NCBI GenBank assembly: GCA_023450335.1
Contig: JAEXHA010000021.1
Location: 1-64,000, forward strand
Reading direction: 5' to 3'
Origin: Actinomycetes bacterium
GTDB lineage: Bacteria > Actinomycetota > Actinomycetes > Actinomycetales > Microbacteriaceae
Length of the DNA stretch: 64,000 bases
In this document: positions 55,401-63,981 of the stretch, piece by piece
Numbering within the stretch: the stretch's first letter is position 1
Layout of the letters: every line of letters begins with the position of its first letter
Program-made: the position numbers and the translations under genes
The notes under the pieces: model-generated
The model's input: the letters and a program-made list of their open reading frames with translations, nothing else
What the model was told of the DNA's origin: nothing
Databases searched by the model: none

Positions 55401-57445
55401 TCGAGGCCGTCAACCGGGTCTCGGCGACGCTCAGTGACGGCGACGAGGCCAACGGCGAGGCCGACATCCTCGTCGCGCTCTACCACGAAGGCGCCGGCGC
55501 CGGCACACCCGACGGGGCCACCCTCGAGGAGGAGCTTGCCGGGGGCGGCGCGTTCGCGGCCATCGTTAACGACACCGACGCCGAGGTCGACGCGATCTTC
55601 ACCGGCCACACGCACAAGGAGTACGCGTGGTCGGCACCGATCCCCGGCACCGACCGAACGCGCCCCGTCGTGCAGACCGGGTCGTACGGTGCCAACCTCG
55701 GTGAGATCGTCCTGACGATCGACCCGGAGGCCGCAGCGGTGACCGCACACACCGAGCGCAACGTGCCGCAGGTGACCACCGACCCCGCCGAGCTCGTGCA
55801 GACGTACCCGCGCGTGGCGGCGGTGAACGACATCGTGACCGCGGCCCTGGAGGCGGCGGCAGAGGTCGGTGACACGGCGGTGGCCGAGGTGGCCACCGAC
55901 ATCACGACGGCGCACGCCGGCGGCCAGTTCGTCGACGGCGTGTGGACCGGCGGCACGCGCGACGACCGCGCGTCGGAGTCGACGCTGGGCAACCTCGTGG
56001 CCAACACCCTGCGCGACACCCTCGCCGACCTGCCCGACGGTGCCGTCATCGGCGTCACCAACCCCGGCGGTCTGCGCGCGGACCTCTGGGATACGCAGGC
56101 GGAGTTCGGCGAGAACGCGGTAGCGGGCATGGCCGACGGCACGATCTCGTTCTCCCAGGCCAACGCGGTGCTGCCCTTCAACAACACGATGGCACTGGTG
56201 ACTCTCACCGGCGCACAGTTCACGACGCTGCTCGAGCAGCAGTGGCAGCGCGACGAGGACGGTGAGATCCCTTCGAGGCCGTACCTGCAGTTGGGGCTCA
56301 GCGACAACGTGACGTACACCTACGACCCGGCGCTGCCCGAGGGCGAGCGCATCACCTCGGTCACCGTCGACGGCGAGCCGCTCGACGAGACCGCCGAGTA
56401 CCGCATCGGCACGCTCTCGTTCCTCGCGACCGGCGGCGACAACTTCCGGGTCTTCACGGAGGGCAGCGACTACGTCGACACCGGTCTGCTCGATTACGAA
56501 GCGTGGATCGATCACCTGGCGGACCACTCCCCCGTGACGCCGGACTACGCGAAGCACGCCGTGCAGGTCTCCGGGGTGCCCGAGGCGGTGGCCGCCGGCG
56601 CGGACGTCGGCTTCGATGTCGCCGGCCTCGACCTCACCAGCCGCGGCGCACCCGAGAACACGCGCCTCGAGGTCGCCCTCGGTGACACGGCACTCGGCGA
56701 GTTCGCCGTCACCGACGGTGCCGCTCACGTGTCGATCACTCTGCCCGCCGGCGTCGAGCCCGGGCCGACGGCGCTCACCCTGACCGCGCCCGACAGCGGG
56801 ACGACCGTGACGGTGCCGCTCGCGGTCGAAGACAGCGGTGCGGACTCGACGACGACCCTGTCGCTGAACCGCACGACGGCCGCCTACGGAGCGCACAGCG
56901 CGGTGCGCGCGACGGCACGGGTCACCGCCGACGGCGCGGCCCCGACCGGCGTGGTCGAGTTCCTGGTGGACGGCGAGGTCATCGCGACGGCGGAGATCGA
57001 CCGCCGCGGCCGGGCGCAGGCCACCCTCGCGTTGCCGGGCGAGCGTGGTGCCGGCACGTACGCCGTGACCGCGCGCTACGTCGGCGACGATGAGGTGACA
57101 GGTTCGAGCTCGGCGGCCGTCGAGTTCACGGTGACGGCGGCGCGCACCATCACGACGCTGCTGCCGCTGCTGCCGGTCCACATCAACGGTCTGCTGCCGA
57201 CACGCTTGGTCGCCGTGGTGAGCCAGTCCGGCGGGGGCGAGGCGATGGGCGTGGTCGAATTCCGCGCCGGCGATGCAGACGGCGCGGTCGTGGCCACGGT
57301 CGATGTCGAGGACGGGATCGCTTCGCACACCCTGGGTCGTCTCAGCCGCGGGTCGCACTCCTACACGGCGGTGTTCGTCCCCGCTGCGCCCGACGATGTC
57401 ACCGGCTCGCAGAGCCGGACGGTGTCGGTGCGCGTGCTGTTCTGA
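52403..57445 (+). CDS. secreted ExeM/NucH-type nuclease fused to 5'-nucleotidase
   Basis: 1,680 residues with a GTG start behind GGGAGAA. Domains in order: signal peptide (1-40); lamin-tail domain (AVIINEVYGGGGNNGATHTHDFIELYN); nuclease-associated OB segment (about 230-330); endonuclease/exonuclease/phosphatase domain (SFNVLNYFTT near 513, MEIEN, GDFNSYTHEDP, SDHDPV); 5'-nucleotidase metallophosphatase (LLGINDFHGRI near 850, GNHEFDRGW, GHTHKEY); 5'-nucleotidase C-domain (about 1150-1390); two Ig-like repeats to the end (VRVLF). It lacks a wall-sorting signal, so it is released or held non-covalently. It would degrade external DNA to nucleosides and phosphate. Confidence 0.94.
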   Translation: MTHYVAPAPTHRRLRRGTAAVAAATTIIAGIALTPGAAQAAVSADAAVIINEVYGGGGNNGATHTHDFIELYNTSGEAVDLSGWSLQYASSTGTFNNVDTLTGVIDPGAFFLVQQAEGANTSGTAAPLPTPDDAGTLALSGSGGKIALVSSTTALSGSTGNAAGAESVVDFVGWGSSASDFAGSGPAPGTSNSTSVARNAAHDNTADNAADFTTGTPTPTSSTGSEPEEPGEPADPVTATIAEIQGTGPAAALAGQTVTTRGVVTASYPTGGFDGFVIQTPGTGGDLDLSSHGASHAIFVYTPAFTPPEIGAHVEVTGLVSDFDGLSEITPSGADDVVVLAETADPVSPVTTTWPTDDTTREALESMLLAPQGEFTVSDTYRTNQYGNVGLASGTTPLWQPTDLARPGSAEATAVAADNAARGVILDDGLSYSYLDEEHSDLTPAYVSLVEPVVVGATATFTAPVIVDWRNGDWKFNPTAPLVGDGSGDDLVVFSNVRTSAPAEVGGDISVASFNVLNYFTTLGEAGPSCQAHLDRDGDGISVRTGCDQRGAWDDEDFQRQQEKIVAAIEGLDADVVGLMEIENSAALGEQPDEATAALVDALNAAAGDPQWAYVPSSEEPPPIAEQDVITNAIIYRTAAVQPVGPARALGTQSGADQAFGNAREPLAQVFEPTAGGAPLLFVVNHFKSKGSPGPWPGDADAGDGQGASNESRVRQATALAEWVADIRGDVDAVVLAGDFNSYTHEDPMRVLYDDGYVDAVDALALGEATYSYGGQSGSLDHILLNAAAHGRVTGGDVWNINAGEAVALEYSRYNVHPTTFYEPNAYRSSDHDPVKIGLTADAAPVEVTLLGINDFHGRINADTVRFAGTVEQLRAEASGPVLFLSSGDNIGASLFASSVAQDQPTIDVLNALGLQASTVGNHEFDRGWADLRDRVQTASDAPQLGANVYLAGTDTPALPEYALLDAGDLTVGVIGAVTEETPALVSPAGITDLAFGDPVEAVNRVSATLSDGDEANGEADILVALYHEGAGAGTPDGATLEEELAGGGAFAAIVNDTDAEVDAIFTGHTHKEYAWSAPIPGTDRTRPVVQTGSYGANLGEIVLTIDPEAAAVTAHTERNVPQVTTDPAELVQTYPRVAAVNDIVTAALEAAAEVGDTAVAEVATDITTAHAGGQFVDGVWTGGTRDDRASESTLGNLVANTLRDTLADLPDGAVIGVTNPGGLRADLWDTQAEFGENAVAGMADGTISFSQANAVLPFNNTMALVTLTGAQFTTLLEQQWQRDEDGEIPSRPYLQLGLSDNVTYTYDPALPEGERITSVTVDGEPLDETAEYRIGTLSFLATGGDNFRVFTEGSDYVDTGLLDYEAWIDHLADHSPVTPDYAKHAVQVSGVPEAVAAGADVGFDVAGLDLTSRGAPENTRLEVALGDTALGEFAVTDGAAHVSITLPAGVEPGPTALTLTAPDSGTTVTVPLAVEDSGADSTTTLSLNRTTAAYGAHSAVRATARVTADGAAPTGVVEFLVDGEVIATAEIDRRGRAQATLALPGERGAGTYAVTARYVGDDEVTGSSSAAVEFTVTAARTITTLLPLLPVHINGLLPTRLVAVVSQSGGGEAMGVVEFRAGDADGAVVATVDVEDGIASHTLGRLSRGSHSYTAVFVPAAPDDVTGSQSRTVSVRVLF

Positions 57446-57455
57446 ACCGCGTCGA

Positions 57456-57493
57456 AGTCGGTGCCGAGGCGGGTCGTCGCCGCGGCACCGACT
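57456..57493 (+). terminator. hairpin after the nuclease gene
   Basis: AGTCGGTGCCG and CGGCACCGACT form an 11-bp stem with a 16-base loop. There is no T-run, so termination efficiency is uncertain. Confidence 0.5.
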
Positions 57494-57503
57494 CGGCCGC
57501 CCA

Positions 57504-57509
57504 TAGAGT
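57504..57509 (+). promoter_or_regulatory. -10 box TAGAGT, leaderless hydrolase gene
   Basis: TAGAGT, six bases, ATG at 57516; no Shine-Dalgarno. Confidence 0.55.
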
Positions 57510-57515
57510 GACGTC

Positions 57516-58241
57516 ATGACAGTCCAGGTCGTGTTCGTCCACGGCATCCGGACCTCGGCGACCATGTGGCGAGCACAGCGCGCGTATCTCGATGACCGGG
57601 GAACGTCTTCGGTGGCCGTGGACCTGCCGGGCCACGGCGCCCGCCTGGGCGAGACCTTCACTCTGGACGGTGCGCTGGCGACCATCGACGACGCCGTGCG
57701 CGAAGCCGCCACGACCGGGCCGGTGCTGCTGGTGGGCCATTCGATGGGTGGCCTGCTGTCGACCGCGTACGTCGGCCACGAAGACCGACCGCCCGTCGAC
57801 GGCTTCATCGCCGCATCGTGCACGGCGATCCCTCGTGGCGTGGGGCTGGCGGCGTATCGGGCGCTTGCCCGGGGTTTCGACCGGCTACCGGGGCGCGGAC
57901 AGTGGTTTGCCGACCGCGTGTTGGCCGGCACCCTGCCCCCCGAGACCCGCGCGGACTTCGGTGCGGGCGGCTACGCGTACGATGCACAGGATGTCGCGCT
58001 GAAGAGCCTGTCGGTTCTCGATCTGCTCGCCGCGCTGCGGCGCATCGACGTGCCGACGTGGTTCGTCAACGGCCAATACGACCAGCTGCGCGTGAACGAG
58101 AAGCTGTTCGTGTCGCAGGTGCCCGGCGCCGAACTGCTGGTGGTCCCGCGCACCACGCACTTGGTGACCGCCATGCGCCCCCGGGTGTTCAACGCCGTCT
58201 TGGAAGTCGCGCTGGCCACGCTGGAATCAGCGCGCCGCTGA
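57516..58241 (+). CDS. alpha/beta-fold hydrolase
   Basis: 241 residues. The oxyanion region FVHGIRTSATMWRAQ and the nucleophile elbow GHSMGGLLSTAY (Ser near residue 81) are clear. The acid is probably in WFVNGQYDQLRVNE and the His in RTTHLVTAMRP. There is no signal, so it is cytosolic. The substrate is unknown; the size and motifs fit small esterases or lactone hydrolases. Leaderless start. The 3' end overlaps the convergent MFS gene by 15 bases. Confidence 0.92.
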   Translation: MTVQVVFVHGIRTSATMWRAQRAYLDDRGTSSVAVDLPGHGARLGETFTLDGALATIDDAVREAATTGPVLLVGHSMGGLLSTAYVGHEDRPPVDGFIAASCTAIPRGVGLAAYRALARGFDRLPGRGQWFADRVLAGTLPPETRADFGAGGYAYDAQDVALKSLSVLDLLAALRRIDVPTWFVNGQYDQLRVNEKLFVSQVPGAELLVVPRTTHLVTAMRPRVFNAVLEVALATLESARR

Positions 58242-59480
58242 CGCAGTGGTCTGGGGTGCGCGGACGCGGACCGCCAGGGCGAGCACGCCGCCGACCACCG
58301 AGACGGCGGCGGCCACGGTGAACAGCAGCCAGAACCCGGCGACCGCCGCGACGAGGCCGGCGCCGATGAGCGGACCCAGCAGCTGACCGAGGGCGGCGGC
58401 CACGGTGACCAGCCCGAGGTCGCGGGCATGGTCGGCATCGGTCGGCAGCAGGTCGGTGGCCAGACTCAGGCTGACCGACATGTACGCGCCATAGCCCACG
58501 CCCAGCAGGGCCGCTGCCACCGCCGCCGCGACCGGGGACGGCGCGACCGCGAGCACGAGTGCCGCGGCGCCCTGGACGAGCGCGGCCAGCACGGACAGCG
58601 GCACCTTGCCCCCCGCGCGGTCCGAGACGACCCCCGCCAGCACCGATGCGATGACTGTGAACACGGTGTACACGACGATGAGGGTGAGCAGCTGGTCCTC
58701 GGCGGCAGCCGCGTCGGTGTGCAGTCCGTAGAGCAGGAAGAACAGCAGCAGGCTCGTACCGAGCGCGTTGCCCACGTTCACGATGAGACGACTGGCAAGC
58801 AGCCAGCCGAATGCTCGCGTCATGCGCGCGCGGCCAGCTCGCCGGGTGGGTCTGCCGGCGGGGGCCGGCGGGTCTGGCAACGCGAGCGCGGCGCCCACCC
58901 CGGCGACAGCCAGGAATGCGGCGAGCACGAGGTAGCCCACGACCATGCCGAGCTCCAGCAGCGTGATCACGCCGACGCCCACGACGATCCCGAGCGCCTG
59001 TGACGAGGAGACCGCGGCCGAGGCGGCGCCGCGCTGCGCCGTGAGCTGGTCGGCGATCAGCGCGGTGAAGGCGGCCGCGGCCACGGCGGTGCCCACGCAC
59101 ACGCCGACCCACGCCGCTCCCACCTGCCACGCGTCGGCGGCGATCGCCAGTGCGCCCAGTGCGGCTGCGGCCAGCAGCACCCCGCCCAGCGCCCACGGCC
59201 GGCGTCGTCCGAACCGACTCCGGGTGCGGTCGGACAGCGCTCCGGCCACGGGCCCCGCCACGACGCCTGCGAGCCCGCCGGCGGCCAGAACGAGTCCGGA
59301 GGCCACCACGCCGGAGATCCAGCCGGCGGGGTCATCGGCCGTGTCGAGCTGGAGCGGAATGAGAAGCTGCAGGGGGGTGAGCTGCACCGTCCAGATCGCC
59401 AGCCAGACGAGCGTGAACAGAGCGAACCAGCCGGCGCCCACGCGCGGCGGCGCGCCGGAGGCGTGGCGGTGGGCTGACAT
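58227..59480 (-). CDS. MFS transporter
   Basis: 417 residues with twelve predicted helices. The cytosolic loop 2-3 motif is GALSDRTRSRFGRRRPW, typical of the GPH/SLC45-like sugar branch of MFS, and a related SDRAGGKVPL lies between helices 8 and 9. The N-terminus is basic and His/Ala-rich. ATG behind AAGGAG. No substrate can be named; sugar-type uptake or efflux is possible. It lies tail to tail with the hydrolase and divergent from rpsT. Confidence 0.88.
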   Translation of the reverse strand: MSAHRHASGAPPRVGAGWFALFTLVWLAIWTVQLTPLQLLIPLQLDTADDPAGWISGVVASGLVLAAGGLAGVVAGPVAGALSDRTRSRFGRRRPWALGGVLLAAAALGALAIAADAWQVGAAWVGVCVGTAVAAAAFTALIADQLTAQRGAASAAVSSSQALGIVVGVGVITLLELGMVVGYLVLAAFLAVAGVGAALALPDPPAPAGRPTRRAGRARMTRAFGWLLASRLIVNVGNALGTSLLLFFLLYGLHTDAAAAEDQLLTLIVVYTVFTVIASVLAGVVSDRAGGKVPLSVLAALVQGAAALVLAVAPSPVAAAVAAALLGVGYGAYMSVSLSLATDLLPTDADHARDLGLVTVAAALGQLLGPLIGAGLVAAVAGFWLLFTVAAAVSVVGGVLALAVRVRAPQTTASAAR

Positions 59481-59588
59481 GGGAGCTCCTTCGCTCGGGT
59501 GTCGCGTCGGATGCGCGCGTTCGATCATCGCGCATGTGTCGATCGTCACCGCCTCGACGCGCTGACACGATCGAAAGCCCAAACCTGG

Positions 59589-59594
59589 TAGACT
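59589..59594 (+). promoter_or_regulatory. -10 box TAGACT of rpsT with about 105-base leader
   Basis: TAGACT begins the transcript at about 59601. The leader to the GTG at 59704 includes a stretch (GCTTGCGTGTGGG, CCCTCACACG) that can pair imperfectly. S20 is autoregulated at translation in E. coli; whether that occurs here is not shown. Confidence 0.5.
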
Positions 59595-59703
59595 CGGGGA
59601 TTGGCTTGCGTGTGGGTTCCTCCCTCACACGACCGCCGTGGGGCAGCCCTCTTCTGCCGCTCGGCACATCCACCGATAACTCCGAACGAAAGATACGTCT
59701 CAC

Positions 59704-59964
59704 GTGGCGAACATCAAGTCGCAGATCAAGCGCAACAAGACCAACGAGAAGGCGCGCGAGCGCAACAAGGCCGTCAAGAGCCAGCTGAAGACCGAGGTGC
59801 GCCGCACCCGCGAGGCCATCGCCGCCGGTGACAAGGCCGCCGCCGAGAAGGCTCTCGCCGTGGCGACCAAGAAGCTCGACAAGGCCGTGAGCAAGGGCGT
59901 CATCCACGAGAACCAGGCCGCGAACCGCAAGTCGTCGATCGCGAAGCAGGTCGCCGCTCTCTGA
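59704..59964 (+). CDS. rpsT: 30S ribosomal protein S20
   Basis: 86 residues, strongly basic, beginning ANIKSQIKRNKTNEKARERNKAVKS and ending RKSSIAKQVAAL. It binds 16S rRNA early in 30S assembly. Starts with GTG; GAACGAAAGA lies upstream as a weak ribosome-binding site. It has a long leader from TAGACT, a terminator 17 bases after its stop and opposite-strand neighbours on both sides, so it is a single-gene unit. Position before holA matches other actinobacteria (Rv2412-2413c). Confidence 0.98.
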   Translation: MANIKSQIKRNKTNEKARERNKAVKSQLKTEVRRTREAIAAGDKAAAEKALAVATKKLDKAVSKGVIHENQAANRKSSIAKQVAAL

Positions 59965-59981
59965 GCCGCACACGTTGTACA

Positions 59982-60019
59982 AGAAGACCCGTCCCCTCGT
60001 GGGGCGGGTCTTCTGTTTT
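59982..60019 (+). terminator. intrinsic terminator of rpsT
   Basis: AGAAGACCCGTCCC pairs with GGGGCGGGTCTTCT (one wobble), 5-base loop, followed by GTTTT. It also faces the convergent holA. Confidence 0.9.
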
Positions 60020-60046
60020 CGGTGAGGGATGCCGGCGTGCGATCCC

Positions 60047-61081
60047 TCAGGCGCCGTACGGCGCGCGGGTCGCCACGACCGTGACCAGACGCTCGACGGC
60101 GAAGACGGGGTCACGCGACGCGCCCTTGACCTCGGCGTCGGCCCGCGCCGCCGCCTGGATCGCGATGGCCAGCGCCGCTTGGTTCCAACCGGCAAGGTCG
60201 CGGCGCGCACGATCGATCTGCCAGTCCTTCATGCCCAGGCGCGAGGCCAGGGCACGGGACGGTTCGCGATTGCCGCCGACCCGCGCCATCGTCCGCAGTT
60301 TCGATGCGATCGCGGCGACGAGGGGCACCGGGTCGGCGCCGGCCGCGAGGGCATGGCGCAGGGCGATGAGCGCGTCACCGTAACGGCCGGCGATCGCCGT
60401 GTCGGCCACGGTGAATGCCGTCGCCTCGACCCTGCCGCCGTAGTACCGCTCGACGACCTGCTCACCGATGTCGCCGGGCACGTCGGCGATCAGCTGCTGG
60501 CAGGCTGCGGCCAGTTCGGTGATGTCATCGGCGAAGGCCGATACGAGAGCGCGCAATGCCGGTGGCGCGATGCGGCGGCCCGCCGCGGAGAACTCGCCGG
60601 CGGCGAAGTCGAACTTGTCCGAGTCGCGCTTGATCGCGGGGCACGCCACCTCGACGCCCCCGCCGGTGCCGGATCGGATCGCATCGAGCAGCTTCTTGCC
60701 GCGTACGCTCGCTCCGGTGTGCCGCAGGATGACGGTGGCACCGTCCTGCGGGGTCTGGAGGTAGGAGATTGCTTCGGCCAGGAACGCATCACTGCACTTC
60801 TCGACTCCGCTGACACGCACCAGGCGTGGCTCGCCGAACAGCGACGGCGAGGTCAGTCCCAGCAACGCGCCGGACTCGTAGTCGTCGGCACGCAGGTCGC
60901 TGACTTCGAGGCTGGGGTCTTCCGCGCGCAGGTAGTCGCGGACACCGCTGATGGCGCGTTCGGCGCACACCTCTTCGGGGCCGGAGACCAGAACGATGGG
61001 CGCGGGCTGCGGTGCGCGCCACGACAGCTGCGGGATCGCCGTGGCGGCGCGCGCGGCGGGTCGGCGCGGAGCGGGCGTCAT
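60047..61081 (-). CDS. holA: DNA polymerase III delta subunit
   Basis: 344 residues. Clamp-loader subunit that opens the beta clamp. The opening PIVLVSGPEEVCAERAI, FGEPRLVRVSGVEKC, KRDSDKFDFAAGEFSAAGRRI and LRTMARVGGNREPSRALASRLG match actinobacterial HolA. The usual YxLxGxE motif is VLVSGPEE. ATG start. It lies nine bases behind comEC, in the comEA-comEC-holA order found in many Gram-positives. Confidence 0.94.
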   Translation of the reverse strand: MTPAPRRPAARAATAIPQLSWRAPQPAPIVLVSGPEEVCAERAISGVRDYLRAEDPSLEVSDLRADDYESGALLGLTSPSLFGEPRLVRVSGVEKCSDAFLAEAISYLQTPQDGATVILRHTGASVRGKKLLDAIRSGTGGGVEVACPAIKRDSDKFDFAAGEFSAAGRRIAPPALRALVSAFADDITELAAACQQLIADVPGDIGEQVVERYYGGRVEATAFTVADTAIAGRYGDALIALRHALAAGADPVPLVAAIASKLRTMARVGGNREPSRALASRLGMKDWQIDRARRDLAGWNQAALAIAIQAAARADAEVKGASRDPVFAVERLVTVVATRAPYGA

Positions 61082-61090
61082 TGCTCCAGC

Positions 61091-63415
61091 CTACCCAGCG
61101 GCGGCGACATCGGCGGTCGCGCGCGACTGCCACAGGCGCAACCGTCCGTCCTCCTGCCAGACGGCGATCTCACCCCCGAGATCTGTACGGGCGACGCGGG
61201 CGCCGCCGGCGTGGAGGGTGCGCACGATTTCTTGCCGGGGATGCCCGTAGTCGTTCTCGCCCACCGTCACCACCGCGAGCGTCGCATGCAGTCGTCGGTA
61301 GAGCTCATCGGCCTGGTCGGCGCTGCCGTGGTGGGCGACCTTCACCACCGCGACATCGCGGGGCACCGTACCGGTGGCCAGGAGCGCCCGCTGCGCGCGG
61401 GCGGACAGGTCGCCCAGGAACACGGTGCTGGGTACGCCTCCCCCGGTGATCGCGACGATGACGCTCGCGTCGTTGCCCGCGGGGTGCACCGGGTCTCGCG
61501 ACCGCGGCCACAGCACGTGCCACCGGGCATCGCCGAGTGTGCCCCGCAGCCCGGCGGAGGCGGGCACGAGGTCGGCGCCGCGTTGTTCGAGCCGTGCCAG
61601 TGTCCGCTCGTCGGCGACGCCGGCGGGCGGACCGTGCAGCACCGTCCCGACGCGCCCTTCGACCGCGGCGATGCCGCCGCGATGATCGGCATCGAAATGG
61701 GTGAGGACCAGCACGTCGACGGTGTCGATGCCGAACCGGTCCAGGCAGCGCCTCAGAGGCGCCGGGTCGGGTCCGGTGTCGATGAGGGCGATGGCATCCG
61801 CCGAGCGGACCAGCACGGCGTCGCCCTGGCCCACATCGCATGCCGCAAGCGTCCACGGCCCGGGCGTCGCGGCGCGGTCGACGAGGCCGGCGAGGGGCCC
61901 GGCTGCGAGTCCGGCTCCACACAAGGCGGCCAGTACCAGCACGCCGAGACGCCGCACCCGTGGGGGTGTGGGCACCACCACGACCAGGATCGCGCCGCCG
62001 AGCAGGCTCAGCAGCCCCAGACCGAGCAGGCCCTCCGGCCACGGGATGCTGGCTGACGGCAGCTGCGCCATCGTGGTGGCTGTCGCCGCGACCCAGGCCG
62101 CGGGCAGCCACGCCACCACGGCCAGCCCTGCACCCAGGACCGGCACGGCGGCCAGGAGGCAGGCCAACAGCCCCACGACCGTGCCGACGGGGGCCGCCGG
62201 CGCCGCCAGGATGTTGGCGACGACGCCGTACAGCGGGACGCGGGCATCGATGAGGACCAGCAGCGGACCGCACGCCAATTGCGCCGCCAGCGGCACCGAC
62301 AGGGCCAGGGCGACGGGCCGTGGCATCCACCGGGCGAGACCGTCGGCCATAGGGCCCGCGACCAGCAGCAGCGCCCCGGTCGCCGCCGCGGACAGGGCGA
62401 AGCCGAGCGAAGCGGCCAGCCACGGATCGAGCATCAAAAGGACGGTGACCGCCAGCGCGAGCACCGAGACCCCCGCACCGGTGCGTCCCAGCAACACGCC
62501 GAGCATCGCGATGCCCGCCATGGTCGCGGCGCGGACGACACTCGGTTCGGGTGAGACGAGCACGACGAAGGCGATGAGTGCGGCCATACCCGCCACCACC
62601 CGGACGGTGCGGGACGCGCCGAACATCGCTGCGGCGGCGAAGGCGATCCCCACCACCAGTGCACAGTTCGCCCCGGACACGGCGGTGAGGTGGGACAGCG
62701 ACGTCGTCTTCATGTCGGCGTCGAGTGCGGGCGTCACCCCCGATGTGTCACCGACGGCGAGCCCTGACACCAAGCCCGCCGCCGGCTGCGGCAGGCCGTG
62801 CATGGCGCGTTGCAGACCGTGCCGCAGCAGCGATGCGGCTGCGAACGGTCCCGGCGGTGGCTGACGCACCTGCGGGGGCGCGATGGCGCGGACGACGAGC
62901 ATTGCCCGCTGGCCGGGATCGGCGGCGAACGCCGTGCCACGAAGGCTGACCGACGCGCCGAGGTCCAGGCCAGGGGGCGCCTCATCGACCTGCACGCGGA
63001 TCGGCACGCGGCCGGAGTGCCGTTGGTCACCGTACGCGATGTGCTGCGCATGCGCGTCGAATCGCCAGCCCGTGCCGCTGCGCTCCACCTTGCCGACCAC
63101 GACGGCGTCCACCTGCAGCACGCGGCCGCCGGAGTACTCCACCGCGGCCACGGCGGCTCGCTGCGGCTGGGCGAGAGCGACGTGCGCGGCTGCCGCGCCC
63201 GACGCGGCCAGTGCGACGGCGGTCAGGGCCCACAGTGTGCGCGTGGCCGGCCGACGCCACGCGAGAAGGAGAGCCGCTGCCGAGGCCACACCGGCACCGA
63301 GGGCCACGCCGAAGGCGAGGGCCGGGACGTGGATGCCGACCCCTGCCGCCAGCCAGGCGCACACGGCGACAGGAATCAACCGGAGATCGCGCCGACCCAG
63401 CCTTCGGACCGTCAC
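61091..63415 (-). CDS. comEC: ComEC/Rec2 DNA-uptake channel
   Basis: 774 residues with a GTG start overlapping the comEA stop (GTGA). An N-terminal DUF4131-type soluble part with a few helices precedes the competence membrane domain (about 220-500, many helices; GVTPALDADMKTTSLSHLTAVSGANCALV is diagnostic). A C-terminal metallo-beta-lactamase fold begins about 515, with VLVLTHFDADHRGGI (HxDxDH, near 573) and FLGDLSARAQRALL. It should pass one DNA strand through the membrane; the MBL domain may degrade the other. All regions look intact. Confidence 0.95.
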   Translation of the reverse strand: MTVRRLGRRDLRLIPVAVCAWLAAGVGIHVPALAFGVALGAGVASAAALLLAWRRPATRTLWALTAVALAASGAAAAHVALAQPQRAAVAAVEYSGGRVLQVDAVVVGKVERSGTGWRFDAHAQHIAYGDQRHSGRVPIRVQVDEAPPGLDLGASVSLRGTAFAADPGQRAMLVVRAIAPPQVRQPPPGPFAAASLLRHGLQRAMHGLPQPAAGLVSGLAVGDTSGVTPALDADMKTTSLSHLTAVSGANCALVVGIAFAAAAMFGASRTVRVVAGMAALIAFVVLVSPEPSVVRAATMAGIAMLGVLLGRTGAGVSVLALAVTVLLMLDPWLAASLGFALSAAATGALLLVAGPMADGLARWMPRPVALALSVPLAAQLACGPLLVLIDARVPLYGVVANILAAPAAPVGTVVGLLACLLAAVPVLGAGLAVVAWLPAAWVAATATTMAQLPSASIPWPEGLLGLGLLSLLGGAILVVVVPTPPRVRRLGVLVLAALCGAGLAAGPLAGLVDRAATPGPWTLAACDVGQGDAVLVRSADAIALIDTGPDPAPLRRCLDRFGIDTVDVLVLTHFDADHRGGIAAVEGRVGTVLHGPPAGVADERTLARLEQRGADLVPASAGLRGTLGDARWHVLWPRSRDPVHPAGNDASVIVAITGGGVPSTVFLGDLSARAQRALLATGTVPRDVAVVKVAHHGSADQADELYRRLHATLAVVTVGENDYGHPRQEIVRTLHAGGARVARTDLGGEIAVWQEDGRLRLWQSRATADVAAAG

Positions 63416-63981
63416 ACGCGCACCCGATCGCGCAGCCCGGCCAGCATCTTCTCACCGATGCCCGAGACCGCCAGCAGATCTTCGACGCTGGTGAACCGCC
63501 CGTGTTCTTCACGCCAGGCGACGATGCGTCCTGCGATCGCCGGGCCGATGCCCGGTAGGGCCTCGAGATCCGTGGCCTCGGCGCTGTTGAGATCCACGCG
63601 CACGTCCGCGGAGCCCGGCGCGGGACTCTCCCCCGCAGCGGCCACATGGAGCTGCTCACCGTCGGAGAGCAGCCGCGCGAGGTTCACCCCGGCCGGGTCG
63701 GCGTCGTCGGCGAATCCGCCGGCAGCCGCGATCACATCCACCACGCGCGCACCCTCGGCCAGTCGGTACAGGCCGGGCTTGGCCACCGCACCGGAGACGT
63801 GCACGTACACGACGGCCTCCGCCACGGCGACATTCGGCTCGGGAAGCTCCTCGACCGAGGCCGTCGCGGTGCGTACGAGCCCGATCGCGACGGTGACGGC
63901 CACCGCGACCAGCACGGCGACCACTGCCGCGCCTACGCCGAGGCGGCGGCGGGCACGCCCAGGGTCAGAGGGTCCGCTCAC
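63412..63981 (-). CDS. comEA: ComEA-type DNA receptor
   Basis: 189 residues with a GTG start; an in-frame TGA five codons upstream bounds it, so the gene is complete. One N-terminal membrane helix (VGAAVVAVLVAVAVTVAIGLV) anchors it. An SLBB domain (VVYVHVSGAVAKPGLYRLAEGARVVDVIAAAGG) and a helix-hairpin-helix repeat (DLNSAEATDLEALPGIGPAIAGRIVAWRE, then LLAVSGIGEKMLAGL) follow. It binds DNA outside the membrane and hands it to ComEC. First gene of comEA-comEC-holA in this window. Confidence 0.95.
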   Translation of the reverse strand: MSGPSDPGRARRRLGVGAAVVAVLVAVAVTVAIGLVRTATASVEELPEPNVAVAEAVVYVHVSGAVAKPGLYRLAEGARVVDVIAAAGGFADDADPAGVNLARLLSDGEQLHVAAAGESPAPGSADVRVDLNSAEATDLEALPGIGPAIAGRIVAWREEHGRFTSVEDLLAVSGIGEKMLAGLRDRVRV

